NCBI RefSeq assembly: GCF_029239295.1
Contig: NZ_JAQZBC010000008.1
Coordinates: 1-58,811, forward strand
Direction of reading: 5' to 3'
From: Sphingomonas sp.
GTDB lineage: Bacteria; Pseudomonadota; Alphaproteobacteria; Sphingomonadales; Sphingomonadaceae
DNA length: 58,811 nucleotides
Positions 16,188-27,020 of this stretch are shown piece after piece. The position numbers and the translations under genes are program-made. The notes below the pieces were generated by a model, which made no database searches, was not told the DNA's origin, and saw nothing but the letters and a program-made list of their open reading frames with translations. The stretch's first letter is position 1. Each line of letters opens with the position of its first letter.

Positions 16188-17729
16188 TTACTGGTTGTTC
16201 TGGCGGTGCAGGAAGCGCGGAATGTCGACCGGATCCTTGCCGTCGCCATCCTCCGCACGCGGCGTACCGCGCGAGGCGTTCTGCATCCGCTCGAACAGCG
16301 TGCCGCCGAGCTTCACGCGCGGCTGCGGGGGCACGTCCTCGGCCGCCTCGCTGCCACCCGACAGCCAGCGACGACGCGGCGCGGCTGCGGGTTCTTCCTC
16401 ACCGAACACACGCGGCTGCGCGGGCGTACCCGACGCGGGCGAGGATGCGGCGGGAGTCGGCACAACCGTGTCGCTGCCCAGCAGCAGTTCGTCCGCAGCC
16501 TCGGTCTCGACCGCACGCGCGGTTGGCGACGGTTCGACCGCGGGCGTGGCGCCCGGAGTCGGTACACCACCAGCCATCGCACCAGCAGCCGCGCCGGTGG
16601 GCTGCGGTGCAGGCGCCTGCACTGATGCCGGCGCGGCGGGTGCAGCCGGCGTTGCAGCGGCGGCAGCCGCAGCAGCCGGTGCCGGCGTATCGGTACGGCG
16701 CGGTGCCGAGAAGCTGAACGCGCGCGCAGGCTCTGCCTCCGGCGTTTCGCTCTGCGGCATCGCCTCGATCCCCGTGGCGACCACGGAAACGCGAATCCGG
16801 CCTTCCAGCTCAGGATTGAACGCCGAACCCCAGATGATGTTGGCTTCGGGATCGACCAGTTCGCGAATGTGGTTCGCCGCCTCGTCCACTTCGAGCAGGC
16901 GCATGTCCTCGCCACCCGTGATCGAGATGATGACTCCCTTCGCGCCCTGCATCGACACACCGTCGAGCAACGGATTGGCGATCGCCTTCTGCGCGGCCAC
17001 CAGCGCACGGTCGTCGCCGTCCGCCTCGCCCGTACCCATCATCGCCTTGCCCATCTCCTGCATCACCGAACGAACGTCGGCGAAATCGAGGTTGATGAGG
17101 CCAGGCATGACCATCAGGTCGGTGATGCCACGAACGCCCTGCTGCAGCACCTCGTCAGCAAGCTCGAACGCCTGCTTGAAGGTGGTGTTGGCATTGGCGA
17201 TCAGGAACAGGTTCTGGTTCGGGATGACGATCAGCGTGTCGACGAACTTCTGCAGTTCCTCGATGCCTTGGTCGGCCGACTTTCCGCGACGCTTGCCCTC
17301 AAAGGCGAACGGCTTGGTCACGACGCCCACGGTCAGGATGCCCATGTCGCGCGCAGCCTTGGCGATGACCGGTGCGGCGCCCGTGCCGGTACCGCCGCCC
17401 ATCCCGGCCGCGATAAAGCACATGTGCGCGCCCTCGAGCAGCTTTGCCACCTGCTCGATCGTTTCCTCGGCCGCTGCACGGCCGATCTCCGGCCGGCTGC
17501 CTGCACCAAGACCCTGGGTGATCTTTGCTCCCAGCTGGATCTTCTGCGGCGCGATCGACTGCTTCAGCGCCTGCGCATCGGTGTTCGCGACGAGAAACTC
17601 GACGCCCTGCACATCGGCACGCATCATGTTGGCAATCGCGTTGCCACCAGCACCACCGACGCCGATCACGGCAATCTTCGGGGTAAGCTCGTCCACGTCG
17701 GGTGCAATGAATTCGATGCCCATCGCCAA
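16188..17729 (-). CDS. ftsZ: Cell division protein FtsZ
   Basis: The product is 513 aa. The tubulin-like GTPase core occupies about residues 10-320 and carries [10 protein letters not shown], the GTP-binding [11 protein letters not shown] and the T7-loop segment [17 protein letters not shown] long Ala/Pro-rich disordered linker (about 330-490) leads to the conserved C-terminal peptide [13 protein letters not shown], which docks FtsA and other partners. FtsZ polymerises into the Z-ring. Its own Shine-Dalgarno (GGAG, about 10 nt upstream) and a 102-bp gap from ftsA suggest independent control. The long linker is usual for alphaproteobacteria. Confidence 0.99.
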   Translation of the reverse strand: MAMGIEFIAPDVDELTPKIAVIGVGGAGGNAIANMMRADVQGVEFLVANTDAQALKQSIAPQKIQLGAKITQGLGAGSRPEIGRAAAEETIEQVAKLLEGAHMCFIAAGMGGGTGTGAAPVIAKAARDMGILTVGVVTKPFAFEGKRRGKSADQGIEELQKFVDTLIVIPNQNLFLIANANTTFKQAFELADEVLQQGVRGITDLMVMPGLINLDFADVRSVMQEMGKAMMGTGEADGDDRALVAAQKAIANPLLDGVSMQGAKGVIISITGGEDMRLLEVDEAANHIRELVDPEANIIWGSAFNPELEGRIRVSVVATGIEAMPQSETPEAEPARAFSFSAPRRTDTPAPAAAAAAAATPAAPAAPASVQAPAPQPTGAAAGAMAGGVPTPGATPAVEPSPTARAVETEAADELLLGSDTVVPTPAASSPASGTPAQPRVFGEEEPAAAPRRRWLSGGSEAAEDVPPQPRVKLGGTLFERMQNASRGTPRAEDGDGKDPVDIPRFLHRQNNQ

Positions 17730-17793
17730 TTTACTCCGTCATTTCGGGCACGAAACACTGGCCCGTCATCGCCATTAATCTTAGTGCAGCATC

Positions 17794-17827
17794 ACGACGC
17801 TGCGTGCCAGCGCAAAAGCAGCGTCGC
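17794..17827 (-). promoter_or_regulatory. Intercistronic hairpin between ftsA and ftsZ
   Basis: A perfect 8-bp inverted repeat (GACGCTGC/GCAGCGTC, 17796-17803 with 17818-17825) is extended by a C-G pair and a G-U pair to 10 bp, with a 14-nt loop. It starts 5 nt after the ftsA stop. It could attenuate transcription or define a processing or stability boundary so that ftsZ is expressed differently from ftsQA. Confidence 0.55.
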
Positions 17828-17831
17828 GCAA

Positions 17832-19091
17832 TCAATAATTTGCCTTCGCCGCCTGGAACAAACGCTTCAGCGCGCCGAGCCCCTTCTGCCGCACCACCAT
17901 CTGCTGCTGCGGCACCAAGCCGCGCAGATCGACGGGATCGGAGGCGGCGAAGAACGCAAGCCCAGCGAGGGTCGCAAAACCGGGTCCGCCATGAGCGTCG
18001 GGCAGACCGACAAGGCCGCGCGGGCGGCCGACGCGCACGGTGCGGCCAAGCACCTGCTGCGCGTAATCGGCGATGCCCTTCAGCTCCGCACCGCCGCCGG
18101 TGAGAACCACCTGACGACCAACTGGGCCTTCGAACTTCAGCTCCTTCAGCGCGACCTGCACCTCGTTGATCAAATGTTCCAGCCGGGTGCGGATCACCGA
18201 GATCAGCGCCGCCTTGGTGATCTGCAGCGGATCGGTGTCGTCGTCCGCGCGACCGGGCCGAACCGCGATCATCTCGTGATTGTCGCGCGGGCTCGCGTTG
18301 GCCGAGCCGTGGAAGCACTTCATCCGCTCCGCCTGGCTGCGCGAGGTGCCAAAGGCAGAGGCGATATCGTCGGTGATGTCGCACGCCCCAACTGGGATCG
18401 ATTTCAGCCCGACCAGCATCCCGCCAGCGAACAGCGAGACGTTGGTCATCCCCGCACCGATCTCTACCAGTGCGACGCCAAGGTCGCGCTCCTCCTCGCT
18501 GAGGCAAGCGAGCCCGGTAGCGATCGGCGAGGCGATAATCGACTTCACCTCCAGGTGCGCCGAGCGGACGGTGAGGTCGAGATTGCGGACCGGCGATCCA
18601 TCGGCGGCGATGACATGGATGTGGACGCCGAGGCGATCGGCATGAAGACCGAGCGGCTTCTTCACGCCGGTGAGGCCGTCGAGCGTGTAGAGCGCCGGCT
18701 GCGCGTGGAGTACCATGCGGCCCTGCGGGTCGATCGCGGAGCGGCCCTCCTGCAACAGTGCGTCGATATCCTGCTGCTCGATCCGGTGGCCGTTCAGCTC
18801 CACCTCGATGAACGCCTCATCGCTGACCAGCCCGCCGGCGGAGAAGCCAGCCCAGACATTCTCGATGTTGAAGCCGGCAATCCGCTCGGCCTGTGCAACC
18901 GCCTCGCGCACGGCGACCTCGGTCAGCGCCATGTCGGCGATATAGCCGCGCTTCACGCCTTTCGATTCGCGCTGGCCAGTACCCAGCACTACCAGTTCGC
19001 CGCCATCGCCGCGCTGGGCGATCATCGCGGATACCTTCGACGTACCGATATCGAGCGCGGTGATGATGCCTTCCGGTGCCGCTTTCGCCAT
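17832..19091 (-). CDS. ftsA: Cell division protein FtsA
   Basis: The product is 419 aa with an actin/Hsp70-type fold. The phosphate-binding motif ALDIGTSKVSAMIA is at the N-terminus, EIGAGMTNVSLFAGG is in the middle, and VVLTGGGAELKGI is the adenosine motif. The C-terminal GALKRLFQAAKANY fits the membrane-targeting amphipathic helix. FtsA tethers FtsZ to the inner membrane and recruits later division proteins. It begins 51 bp after ftsQ with its own Shine-Dalgarno-like CAGGG, so the train of 4-nt overlaps ends at ftsQ. Confidence 0.98.
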   Translation of the reverse strand: MAKAAPEGIITALDIGTSKVSAMIAQRGDGGELVVLGTGQRESKGVKRGYIADMALTEVAVREAVAQAERIAGFNIENVWAGFSAGGLVSDEAFIEVELNGHRIEQQDIDALLQEGRSAIDPQGRMVLHAQPALYTLDGLTGVKKPLGLHADRLGVHIHVIAADGSPVRNLDLTVRSAHLEVKSIIASPIATGLACLSEEERDLGVALVEIGAGMTNVSLFAGGMLVGLKSIPVGACDITDDIASAFGTSRSQAERMKCFHGSANASPRDNHEMIAVRPGRADDDTDPLQITKAALISVIRTRLEHLINEVQVALKELKFEGPVGRQVVLTGGGAELKGIADYAQQVLGRTVRVGRPRGLVGLPDAHGGPGFATLAGLAFFAASDPVDLRGLVPQQQMVVRQKGLGALKRLFQAAKANY

Positions 19092-19142
19092 ACCCTGTAC
19101 CCCTGTTCCCTGCCCCGAGAATGTGGCCGATTTGCCCGTATT

Positions 19143-20072
19143 CTAGACTTCGTCGATCCGTGCCAGTCGCGCGCTCTGGATAGCGGGTCCCGCGCCGGCA
19201 CCCGCGCCGGATTCCGGCACCGGCTGCTCCATATCCGTCCCAGGTTTTCGCGCCACCAGCTTCGCCGGGTCGCGCATGTCGAAGCGCAGCCACCCTTTGC
19301 CCAGCAGCGAGCGGGCGCCATCAAGCTCAGCGAACTTGACCAGCGCGGCGGCGGCACCTTCCTGCGGCAAGGCCAGTGTCTCGCCAGTGTCGAAGGTGAG
19401 ATCCCAACGGCGATTTCCGACCCAGCTTGCCGCCTTGATCCGCGGCTTCAGCGCCGGTGCGGCAGCGAGCAGACGCTGATAATTCGCCTCCTGCCGATCC
19501 GCGCCGGGGCCGATCACGAGCGGCAGATCGGGCATATTGTTGCGATCAACTGGCTCCAGCGGCACGCCCTTCGCATCGATCAGCGTCAACTGGCCGCCAT
19601 TTTGCCAGATTGCCGCGGGTTCCCGCTCGACGATATGGATGAGCAAGCGATCGGGCAGCCGGCGCGAGACATAGGCGTCGGCGATCCAGCCATAGGCGAG
19701 CAGCCGATCGCGAATGAGGTTGAGGTCGACGCGCAGCATCGCCTTTGGCTGATCCTCCAGCGCGACGGCATAGACCGTTTCCCGGTTCATTCGCTTGATG
19801 CCGGTGATGTCGACGCCCTCGACATTGAGGCCGAGCCGGCCCGTGCTGTCTGCCACGGCGGTGCCAATGGTCGCCGGCACGCCGAACCAGGAAGCAGTGG
19901 CGAGCGCCGCAGCGCCGCCGAGCCCAAGGATCGACCATGTGACCGCGCGGCGCAGAGCGGCTTCGCTGAGCGGCAAGGCCGCGATCAGCCGGTCGCCGAG
20001 CGACTTCTTCGGCGGGCCGCGCCGCACCGTCGGCCGGCGCTGCGGCGCGCCGCGGGTGATCGAGCGGCTCAT
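19143..20072 (-). CDS. ftsQ: Cell division protein FtsQ
   Basis: The product is 309 aa. A basic cytoplasmic N-terminus (about 40 residues, Arg-rich) is followed by a single membrane helix (AVTWSILGLGGAAALATASW). The POTRA domain comes next (LNVEGVDITGIKRMNRETVY), then the FtsQ/DivIB beta domain. It links early and late divisome proteins through FtsB/FtsL. Its ATG at 20072 overlaps the ddl stop (ATGA, 20069-20072). An open frame upstream belongs to the ddl shadow and is not used. Confidence 0.95.
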   Translation of the reverse strand: MSRSITRGAPQRRPTVRRGPPKKSLGDRLIAALPLSEAALRRAVTWSILGLGGAAALATASWFGVPATIGTAVADSTGRLGLNVEGVDITGIKRMNRETVYAVALEDQPKAMLRVDLNLIRDRLLAYGWIADAYVSRRLPDRLLIHIVEREPAAIWQNGGQLTLIDAKGVPLEPVDRNNMPDLPLVIGPGADRQEANYQRLLAAAPALKPRIKAASWVGNRRWDLTFDTGETLALPQEGAAAALVKFAELDGARSLLGKGWLRFDMRDPAKLVARKPGTDMEQPVPESGAGAGAGPAIQSARLARIDEV

Positions 20073-21004
20073 CCCCTCACCTCTTCCTTCATCGCTTCGT
20101 CGACGATCGCCTGGACGAGTTCGGGATAGCTGATACCGAGGTGGCGCGCCTGCTCGGGCACCAGGCTGAGCGGTGTCATGCCGGGTTGGGTATTCACCTC
20201 CAGCAGGAACAGACCCTCGACGCCGCGCTCGTCGTCCCAGCGGAAATCGGCGCGGCTGCACCCCTTGCAGCCCAGCAGCTCGTGCGCGCGCAGGGCCAGC
20301 GCCTTGCACGCCTGGGTGATCTCATCCGGAACCGGCGCGGGGAAGATGTGCTCGGTCAGCCCGTCGGTGTACTTGGACTCGTAGTCGTACCAGCCCAGCT
20401 TCGGGCGCAATTCGGTGACGCCTAGCGCCTTGTCGCCGAGCACGGCGGTGGTGAGTTCGCGGCCGCGCACATAGGGTTCGGCGAGAAGCGAATCGAATTC
20501 CTGCCACGGCCCTTTGGCGTCGCGACTGATCGGGTCGCCATAATTGCTCTCCGCGGTGACGATCGCGACGCCGACCGACGAGCCTTCATTTACCGGTTTC
20601 AGCACATAAGGACGCGGCAGCGGATCGGCGAGGTGGAGCTCCTCGGTCGTGACGATGCGCCCGCCGGGCATGGGAATCCCCTGCGGCACCAGCGCCTGCT
20701 TCGTCAGCACCTTGTCAATCGCGATGACCGAAGTGGCGAGCCCGCTGTGGGTATAGCGCAGCCCCATGATGTCCATCAGGCCCTGGATCGAGCCATCCTC
20801 GCCCGGCGTGCCGTGGAGCGCGTTGAACACGAGATCGGGCGCCGCCTCAGCCAGCCGCATGGCGACATTGCGATCCATGTCGATCCGGGTGACGCGGTGG
20901 CCGAGCGACTCGAGCGCATCGGCGATGCCGGCGCCGGACGAGAGCGAGACTTCGCGTTCCGCCGACCAGCCGCCCATCAGCACGACGATATGCAATTGGC
21001 TCAC
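20069..21004 (-). CDS. ddl: D-alanine--D-alanine ligase
   Basis: The product is 311 aa with an ATP-grasp fold. HIVVLMGGWSAEREVSLSSG is the Ddl N-terminal signature, NALHGTPGEDGSIQGLMD binds substrate, and SRADFRWDDERGVEGLFLLEVNTQPGMT carries the Mg-binding Glu and Asn. It makes the D-Ala-D-Ala dipeptide that MurF adds to the UDP-muramyl tripeptide. The start is a GTG at 21004 inside a GTGA overlap with murB. No nearby ATG fits the family length. Confidence 0.96.
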   Translation of the reverse strand: MSQLHIVVLMGGWSAEREVSLSSGAGIADALESLGHRVTRIDMDRNVAMRLAEAAPDLVFNALHGTPGEDGSIQGLMDIMGLRYTHSGLATSVIAIDKVLTKQALVPQGIPMPGGRIVTTEELHLADPLPRPYVLKPVNEGSSVGVAIVTAESNYGDPISRDAKGPWQEFDSLLAEPYVRGRELTTAVLGDKALGVTELRPKLGWYDYESKYTDGLTEHIFPAPVPDEITQACKALALRAHELLGCKGCSRADFRWDDERGVEGLFLLEVNTQPGMTPLSLVPEQARHLGISYPELVQAIVDEAMKEEVRG

Positions 21005-21939
21005 GATGCCACCCCCACACGCTGGATTTCCCATTCGAGGGTCACGCCGCTCTTCTCCTTCACGCGCCGACGCACGTCTTCGCCCAGCGCCTCGATATCG
21101 GTGCTGGTCGCCTGCCCGAGATTGAGCAGGAAGTTGGTATGTTTCTCGCTGACCTGAGCGTCGCCGCGGCGCAGGCCCCGGCAGCCGGCCTCGTCGACGA
21201 GCGCCCAGGCCTTGTGGCCGGGCGGATTCTTGAAGGTCGAGCCGCCGGTCTTGGAACGAAGCGGCTGCGACGCCTCCCGGCTGGCGGCGATGCGGTCCAT
21301 CTCGGCCTGGATCGCGACGGGATCGCCGGGTTCGCCGCGGAACGTCGCACCGACGACGATCGCGCCGTCGGGCAGTTCCGAATGGCGATAGCTGTAATGA
21401 AGGTCGGCGGCGGGCAGCGTCACTTGTTCGCCAGAGCGAAGCACCACGTCGCATTCGACCAGGATGTCAGCCGTCTCGCGGCCATAAGCGCCGCCGTTCA
21501 TGCGCACAAAGCCGCCGACAGTCCCGGGGATCGAGCGGAGGAATTCGACGCCGGCGACGCCTGCGTCGCGCGCGGTGGACGACACCAGGATGCCGCTGGC
21601 GCCGCCGCCGCAGCGGAGCGTGGTGGCGTCGATCGCCTCGACCTTCGCGAAGGGCTTGCCCAGGCGCACGACCACCCCCGGTACGCCGCCGTCGCGGACG
21701 ATCAGGTTGGACCCGAGACCGAGCGGCATCACTGGTACCGCGGGGTCAAGGTTCGCCAGGAACTTGGCCAGATCGTCGACATTGGCGGGCTCGAACAGCC
21801 ATTCGGCCGGCCCGCCCGACTTGAACCAGACCAGTGGGGCGAGCGGCGCGTTTTGCGTCAGGCGACTTTGCACCGGCGCCCGCGTGGGCGCGGCATCTTC
21901 GGTGCCCGGGGCGGGCGTGTTGTCGTCCATCGCGCTCAC
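21001..21939 (-). CDS. murB: UDP-N-acetylenolpyruvoylglucosamine reductase
   Basis: The product is 312 aa. The FAD-binding segment is [22 protein letters not shown], followed by [18 protein letters not shown] and [19 protein letters not shown]. The closing [15 protein letters not shown] region fits the shorter type lacking the E. coli Tyr loop. It reduces enolpyruvyl-UDP-GlcNAc to UDP-MurNAc. The GTG at 21939 forms a GTGA overlap with murC and is preferred over the ATG at 21930, because the same overlap recurs at the neighbouring junctions. Confidence 0.95.
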   Translation of the reverse strand: MSAMDDNTPAPGTEDAAPTRAPVQSRLTQNAPLAPLVWFKSGGPAEWLFEPANVDDLAKFLANLDPAVPVMPLGLGSNLIVRDGGVPGVVVRLGKPFAKVEAIDATTLRCGGGASGILVSSTARDAGVAGVEFLRSIPGTVGGFVRMNGGAYGRETADILVECDVVLRSGEQVTLPAADLHYSYRHSELPDGAIVVGATFRGEPGDPVAIQAEMDRIAASREASQPLRSKTGGSTFKNPPGHKAWALVDEAGCRGLRRGDAQVSEKHTNFLLNLGQATSTDIEALGEDVRRRVKEKSGVTLEWEIQRVGVAS

Positions 21940-23354
21940 CGCCGCGCCTCGATCGCGGGTGCAAGACCAGCGGCCCATTTGGTGATGTCGCCCGCGCCCA
22001 GGCAGACCACCTGATCGCCCGGGCGGACCTCCTGCGCCAGCACAGCGGCGAGCGCATCGGCATCGTCCACCATCGCCGCCGCGCGGTGGCCGCGGTGGCG
22101 CAGGCCGTTGACCAGCGCCTCCGCATCGACGCCCGCTACAGGTGCCTCGCCCGCTGCATAGACGGGGGTGACATAGACCGCGTCGGCATCGTTGAACGCG
22201 CCCTGGAACTCATCCATCAGATTGCCGAGGCGCGAATAGCGATGCGGCTGCACCACGGCGATTACCCGGCCCTGTGCCGACTCACGCGCCGCGGCGAGCA
22301 CCGCGCGGATTTCCACGGGGTGATGGCCATAATCGTCGATCACGGTGGCGGTACCGCCGTCGGCGAACGAGATCTCGCCCACCTTGGTGAAGCGCCGCTT
22401 CACGCCGTTGAACTTCTCGAAGCCCTTTTGGATCGTCGCGTCGTCGATGCCGAGTTCGAGCGCCACGCCGATCGCGGCGAGCGCGTTCTGGACGTTGTGC
22501 CGGCCCGGCATCGGCAGATCGATCCCCTCGATCGAGCGGGTGGTACCGTCGCGATGGCGGATGATCGCCTCGAACCGGTTGCCGCCGGGATAGGGCGACA
22601 CGTTGACGCCGCGCACGTCTGCGCTGGCGGCGAACCCGTAAGTCACGATGCGGCGATCCCGCACGCGTGGAATCAGCGCCTGCACCTCGGGATGGTCGAG
22701 GCACAGCAGCGCGGCGCCGTAGAAGGGCACGTTTTCGACAAATTCGACATAAGCGTCCTTCGCTCGATCGAAGCTGCCGTAATGATCGAGATGCTCGGGA
22801 TCGATGTTGGTCACCACCGCGATGGTGCCGTCGAGCCGCAGGAAGCTGCCGTCGCTTTCGTCCGCCTCGACCACCATCCAGTCGCTGCCGCCCAGCCGCG
22901 CGTTGGAGCCATAGCTGTTAATGATGCCGCCGTTGATCACGGTCGGGTCGACCCCGCCCGCATCGAGCAGCGCGGCGACCATCGATGTGGTGGTCGTCTT
23001 GCCGTGCGTGCCCGCCACCGCCACGGTCGATTTGAGCCGCATCAGTTCCGCCAGCATCTCCGCGCGACGAACGACGGGGATACGCTGGTTGAGTGCAGCC
23101 TCGACCTCCGGGTTGCCGCGCTTCACCGCGGTGGAGGTTACCACCACGGCGACGCCGTCCACGTTCGCCGCGTCATGGCCGATCGTCACCTTGATACCGC
23201 GCGCGCGCAGACCCTCGATCACATAGCCCTCGGCCACATCCGATCCCTGCACGGCATAGCCCAGGTTGTGCATCACCTCCGCGATGCCGGACATGCCGAT
23301 CCCGCCGACACCGACGAAGTGGATCGTTCCAATGTCCGTTGCGACGCCCTTCAC
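21936..23354 (-). CDS. murC: UDP-N-acetylmuramate--L-alanine ligase
   Basis: The product is 472 aa. It has an N-terminal Rossmann domain ([18 protein letters not shown]), the ATP-binding P-loop [13 protein letters not shown] near residue 108, [10 protein letters not shown], and the late [10 protein letters not shown] motif, all diagnostic of MurC. It adds the first amino acid of the stem peptide. The start is a GTG at 23354 within a GTGA overlap with the murG stop. The product is cytoplasmic. Confidence 0.97.
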   Translation of the reverse strand: MKGVATDIGTIHFVGVGGIGMSGIAEVMHNLGYAVQGSDVAEGYVIEGLRARGIKVTIGHDAANVDGVAVVVTSTAVKRGNPEVEAALNQRIPVVRRAEMLAELMRLKSTVAVAGTHGKTTTTSMVAALLDAGGVDPTVINGGIINSYGSNARLGGSDWMVVEADESDGSFLRLDGTIAVVTNIDPEHLDHYGSFDRAKDAYVEFVENVPFYGAALLCLDHPEVQALIPRVRDRRIVTYGFAASADVRGVNVSPYPGGNRFEAIIRHRDGTTRSIEGIDLPMPGRHNVQNALAAIGVALELGIDDATIQKGFEKFNGVKRRFTKVGEISFADGGTATVIDDYGHHPVEIRAVLAAARESAQGRVIAVVQPHRYSRLGNLMDEFQGAFNDADAVYVTPVYAAGEAPVAGVDAEALVNGLRHRGHRAAAMVDDADALAAVLAQEVRPGDQVVCLGAGDITKWAAGLAPAIEARR

Positions 23355-24496
23355 GCAAAAGCCTCCTTTGGCTGAGACACGCCGACCGGCAGCTTCGCGC
23401 GCGGCGCGTCCAGGCTTTCAACCAAATCCGCCAGATCGCTCGCGGCATGCGGCTTGCCACATCCCTTCGCACGCGCGGCGGCATTTTCGAGCGCAGTCGG
23501 ATCAAGCCCCAGCTTCTGCATCTGCTTGGCGAGCTCGGCCGGTGTGAAGGCGCTCTGCGGGATCGTGCGTGCGCCGCCAGCGGCGGCAATCTCGCGCGCG
23601 TTCGCGGTCTGGTGATCGTCGGTCGCGCCGGGCAGCGGCACCAGGATCGCGGGCCGACCGGCTGCAGTCAGTTCCGAAATGGTCGAGGCGCCGGCGCGCG
23701 CGATCACGAGATGTGCCCAGCCGAGCTGCTCGGGCAGATCAGGCAGATAGGTCGCGAGATCGGCCGCAATTTCAAGTTCGGCGTATTTGGCGCGCGCCGC
23801 ATCGATATCCTCGATCCGCGCCTGATGCGTCACCTGAAGCCGGCGGCGGAACGCGACCGGCAGCATAGCCAGCCCCTCGGGCACGACCTTCGACAGAACG
23901 CTGGCGCCCTGCGACCCGCCGGTCACGAGCAAGCGGAAGATGCCGTCTTCCTCCAGCAGCGGATACGGTTGTGCGCGCAGCGCGATCACCGCGTCGCGGA
24001 CGGGATTGCCGATGTGGTGCGCCTTGCCCTCGAACTTGGGCTTCAGCCGCTCGGTCTCGGCATAGGAGGTCGCGATTGCGTCAACGCGCGGGGCGACCAG
24101 GCGATTGACGCGGCCGAGCACGGCGTTCTGCTCATGAACAGCGGTCGGGATCTTCTCAGCAAAGGCAGCGGCGAGCGCCGGGAACGCAGGGTAGCCGCCG
24201 AAGCCGATCACCGCCGCCGGCTGGAAGGTGCGATACAGCTGGCGCGCCATGGCACGGCCACGCCACATCTGGCGCGCGGCCTTCGCCCAGCCGAGCGGGC
24301 CGCCGGCGATGCGACCGGCGGGAAGGACATGCGTCTGCACATCCTCGAACAGGCCGGGAAAGCGAACGCCGCGATCGTCGCTGACCAGCGCGACCCGGTG
24401 GCCGCGCCGCATCAGTTCCTCGGCCAGTGCGGCGGCGGGGACCATGTGCCCGCCGGTGCCGCCGGCGGCGAGAACGAACTGCCGCGGCCGGGTCAT
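23351..24496 (-). CDS. murG: UDP-N-acetylglucosamine--N-acetylmuramyl-(pentapeptide) pyrophosphoryl-undecaprenol GlcNAc transferase
   Basis: The product is 381 aa, a GT-B glycosyltransferase. The N-terminal [20 protein letters not shown] is the MurG G-loop. [19 protein letters not shown] and [35 protein letters not shown] are the UDP-GlcNAc-binding C-terminal motifs. It converts lipid I to lipid II on the inner face of the membrane. The ATG at 24496 overlaps the ftsW stop (ATGA). Confidence 0.97.
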   Translation of the reverse strand: MTRPRQFVLAAGGTGGHMVPAAALAEELMRRGHRVALVSDDRGVRFPGLFEDVQTHVLPAGRIAGGPLGWAKAARQMWRGRAMARQLYRTFQPAAVIGFGGYPAFPALAAAFAEKIPTAVHEQNAVLGRVNRLVAPRVDAIATSYAETERLKPKFEGKAHHIGNPVRDAVIALRAQPYPLLEEDGIFRLLVTGGSQGASVLSKVVPEGLAMLPVAFRRRLQVTHQARIEDIDAARAKYAELEIAADLATYLPDLPEQLGWAHLVIARAGASTISELTAAGRPAILVPLPGATDDHQTANAREIAAAGGARTIPQSAFTPAELAKQMQKLGLDPTALENAAARAKGCGKPHAASDLADLVESLDAPRAKLPVGVSQPKEAFA

Positions 24497-25719
24497 GCCG
24501 CATTCCCCCAGCGTGCCACATAGGGGCTGCGCAGCAGGAACGGGTTGCGACGGGTAAAGGTGAGCAGCAATCCCATGCCGATCGACAACGCGATCATCGA
24601 CGAACCACCATAACTGATAAAGGGCAAGGTCATCCCCTTGGATGGCGCAAGGCCGGTATTCACCGCCATCGAGATCAGCGCCTGAAGGCCGAACTGCGTG
24701 GCGAGGCCGGAAGCCGCGAGCAGCTTGAAGCTGTCCTGTTCGTCCAGCATCTTCACGAACACGCGGGCGACGATGGCGAGGAACAGGATCGCGATCACCA
24801 TACAGGCGATCAGGCCGAACTCCTCACCAATCACCGAGAAGATATAATCGGTATGCGCCTCCGGCAGCCCGAACTTCGACGTGCCGGCGCCAGGACCAGT
24901 GCCGGTCCAGCCGCCCGAGGTGAGCGTGCGATGGGCGGCGTCGGTCTGGAAGTGTGCGCCCTCCGCCTCGTTGGGATCGCGGAACAGGAAGCTGTCGATA
25001 CGGGTGCGCGCGGTGCCATAGAACATGTACGCCGCGCCGACGCCGAGCGGCGCCATGGCGATAAAGGCAGCGAGCGTCTTGGTCGGCGTGCCGGCGATGA
25101 TCAGCAGCGTCATCCAAACGAGGCCGAACACCATCGTCTGGCCGAAGTCCGGCTGAAGCATCAGCAGTGCGCCGACGACGGCCGTCATGCCAAAGGTAAT
25201 GGCGGTGAGCGGCAGCCCCTCCTCCTTGGTGCGCAGCGACAACAGCCACGCGACCGTGACGATGAAGCAGGGTTTCAGGAACTCCGACGGCTGGAACTGC
25301 GCGAAGCCGACGCCGACCCACCGATTCGCGCCGTTCACCTCGACGCCGATGCCGGGGATGAGCACCATGAGCAGCATGACGCCAAACGCCGCCGCGCCCA
25401 CCACGGCACCACGGCGCGCGACATGGACGGGGAGCATCGAAATGCCGATCAGCACCGGCAGTGAGACGAGCACCCACATGACCTGACGCCAGAAATAATA
25501 GAGCGGCGGGATCTTCAGCGCCTCACCCGAGTAGCGCATTGCCGTGGCGGGCGACGCAGCCGCGACCGACAGCAAGCCAACCGCGATCAACGCAAAGGTG
25601 AGCAGCAGCAGCACTCGGTCGGTATCCCAGAACCAGGTACCGAGCGGCGAACGATCGCCGCGCCCACCGCGCTCCTTGAACCGGCCGCGCAGCCCCTGCT
25701 TGGTCGCCAGATCGGTCAA
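24493..25719 (-). CDS. ftsW: Septal SEDS-family peptidoglycan glycosyltransferase FtsW
   Basis: The product is 408 aa with about ten membrane helices of the SEDS family. QPSEFLKPCFIV, LQPDFGQTMVFG and the C-terminal LPFISYGGSSMIALSIGMGLLL are family signatures. FtsW polymerises lipid II at the septum with its partner FtsI, encoded in the same cluster. The only start giving full length is a TTG at 25719, overlapping the murD stop as TTGA and preceded by a G-rich stretch that can act as a Shine-Dalgarno. The cytoplasmic N-terminus is basic. Confidence 0.96.
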   Translation of the reverse strand: MTDLATKQGLRGRFKERGGRGDRSPLGTWFWDTDRVLLLLTFALIAVGLLSVAAASPATAMRYSGEALKIPPLYYFWRQVMWVLVSLPVLIGISMLPVHVARRGAVVGAAAFGVMLLMVLIPGIGVEVNGANRWVGVGFAQFQPSEFLKPCFIVTVAWLLSLRTKEEGLPLTAITFGMTAVVGALLMLQPDFGQTMVFGLVWMTLLIIAGTPTKTLAAFIAMAPLGVGAAYMFYGTARTRIDSFLFRDPNEAEGAHFQTDAAHRTLTSGGWTGTGPGAGTSKFGLPEAHTDYIFSVIGEEFGLIACMVIAILFLAIVARVFVKMLDEQDSFKLLAASGLATQFGLQALISMAVNTGLAPSKGMTLPFISYGGSSMIALSIGMGLLLTFTRRNPFLLRSPYVARWGNAA

Positions 25720-27020
25720 GACAGCCCCCCCACCGTGTCGCGAAACACCTGGCCGCGATGCTCGTAATCGCGGAACTGGTCAAAGGAGGCGGCAGCCGGC
25801 GAGAGCAGGACGGTGTCGCCCGGCTGTGCCTGCCCTGCCGCGCTGCGGACCGCCTGTTCGAGCGTTTCCACCTCTTCCACCGGCACCTTCCCGTCCAGCG
25901 CGCGCGCGAACACCGGCCCCGAGGCGCCGAAGGTGTAGGCGCGCACGACATGGCCGAGATGCGGCAGGCAGGCGTCGAGATCCTCGCCCTTGCCCTTGCC
26001 GCCCACGATCCAGTGGACTCGATCGAAGGCGGCGAGTGCGGGGGCCGCGCTTTCGGGATTGGTCGCCTTGCTATCGTTGACGAAGGACACGCCGTTCACC
26101 TCGCCCAGCCGTTCCATCCGGTGGGGCAAGCCGCGGAAGCTTTCGAGGGCGCGGTCGATCGTTGCTTCGTCGACGCCCAGCGCCTGTGCGACCGCGATCG
26201 CGGCGAGCGCGTTCTGCGCGTTATGCGGGCCCTGCAGCGAGGGCCACCGGGACTGGTCCATGCAGACGCCGGGCGCGATCTTCGTCAGATGCTCACCACG
26301 CGCCGAGAGGGCCCGGGCGATCTGCGCCGACGGCGCGTCACCGATGCCGATCACCGCTTCGTGCGTTGCAGTCTGCATCGCGAACAGCCGTGCCTTTGAC
26401 GCGGCGTACGCGTCGAAATTGGCGTAGCGATCGAGGTGGTCGGGGGTGATGTTGAGCAGGACCGCGACGTCGCAGTCTAGGCTGGTCGTCAGATCGATCT
26501 GGTAGCTCGACAGTTCGAGGACGTAGACGCCCTCGCCACGTGCATTGGGCGCCAGACCGTCCTGCCCCAGGATGGGCAGCCCGATGTTGCCGCCCATGGT
26601 GACGGGGAGTCCGGCGATATCAAGGATGTGGGCAACCAGCGCCGTGGTGGTCGACTTGCCGTTGGTACCGGTGATGCCGACCACCTTGTGCGCGGGCAGT
26701 TCGGCCCGCGCCTCAGCGAACAATTCGATGTCACCGATGATCGGGACGCCGGCAGCACGCGCCTGGGCAGCGATCGGGTGGGTGTTGAGCGGCACGCCTG
26801 GCGACACGACGAGGCCTGCCGCACCAGTCAGATCCAGCGCCGCAATGTCATGGACGATGACGCCGTCGATCCCTGCGGCCTGCGCACGTGCGGCAGGATC
26901 CTGATCCCATGCAACGACATACGCGCCCGCCGCAGCGAGCGCGCGGATGGTCGCGAGGCCGGAGCGCGCGAGCCCCAGCACGGCGTAGCGTTTACCGGCC
27001 CAGGGGGTGGAGACGATCAC
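25716..27020 (-). CDS. murD: UDP-N-acetylmuramoylalanine--D-glutamate ligase
   Basis: The product is 434 aa. [17 protein letters not shown] is the N-terminal nucleotide-binding motif, [19 protein letters not shown] is the ATP P-loop, and [18 protein letters not shown] is the MurD-specific central motif. [19 protein letters not shown] closes the protein. It adds D-Glu to UDP-MurNAc-L-Ala. The start is a GTG at 27020 in a GTGA overlap with the mraY stop. Confidence 0.97.
   Translation of the reverse strand: MIVSTPWAGKRYAVLGLARSGLATIRALAAAGAYVVAWDQDPAARAQAAGIDGVIVHDIAALDLTGAAGLVVSPGVPLNTHPIAAQARAAGVPIIGDIELFAEARAELPAHKVVGITGTNGKSTTTALVAHILDIAGLPVTMGGNIGLPILGQDGLAPNARGEGVYVLELSSYQIDLTTSLDCDVAVLLNITPDHLDRYANFDAYAASKARLFAMQTATHEAVIGIGDAPSAQIARALSARGEHLTKIAPGVCMDQSRWPSLQGPHNAQNALAAIAVAQALGVDEATIDRALESFRGLPHRMERLGEVNGVSFVNDSKATNPESAAPALAAFDRVHWIVGGKGKGEDLDACLPHLGHVVRAYTFGASGPVFARALDGKVPVEEVETLEQAVRSAAGQAQPGDTVLLSPAAASFDQFRDYEHRGQVFRDTVGGLS

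Noticed and set aside
15028..17778. Very long + strand open frame (over 900 codons) opposite ftsZ and the SPOR gene
   Set aside because: It is an antisense shadow caused by high GC and few stops. The reverse-strand genes have full family motifs, and this frame has none.
17771..17789. Possible CtrA site (TTAA) in the ftsA-ftsZ spacer
   Set aside because: Only one TTAA half-site is present. The second half of TTAA-N7-TTAA is missing at the required spacing.
16869..20129. Over 1,000-codon + strand frame opposite ftsZ, ftsA and ftsQ
   Set aside because: It is a shadow of three well-supported reverse-strand genes, with a Leu/Arg/His-rich translation and no domain.
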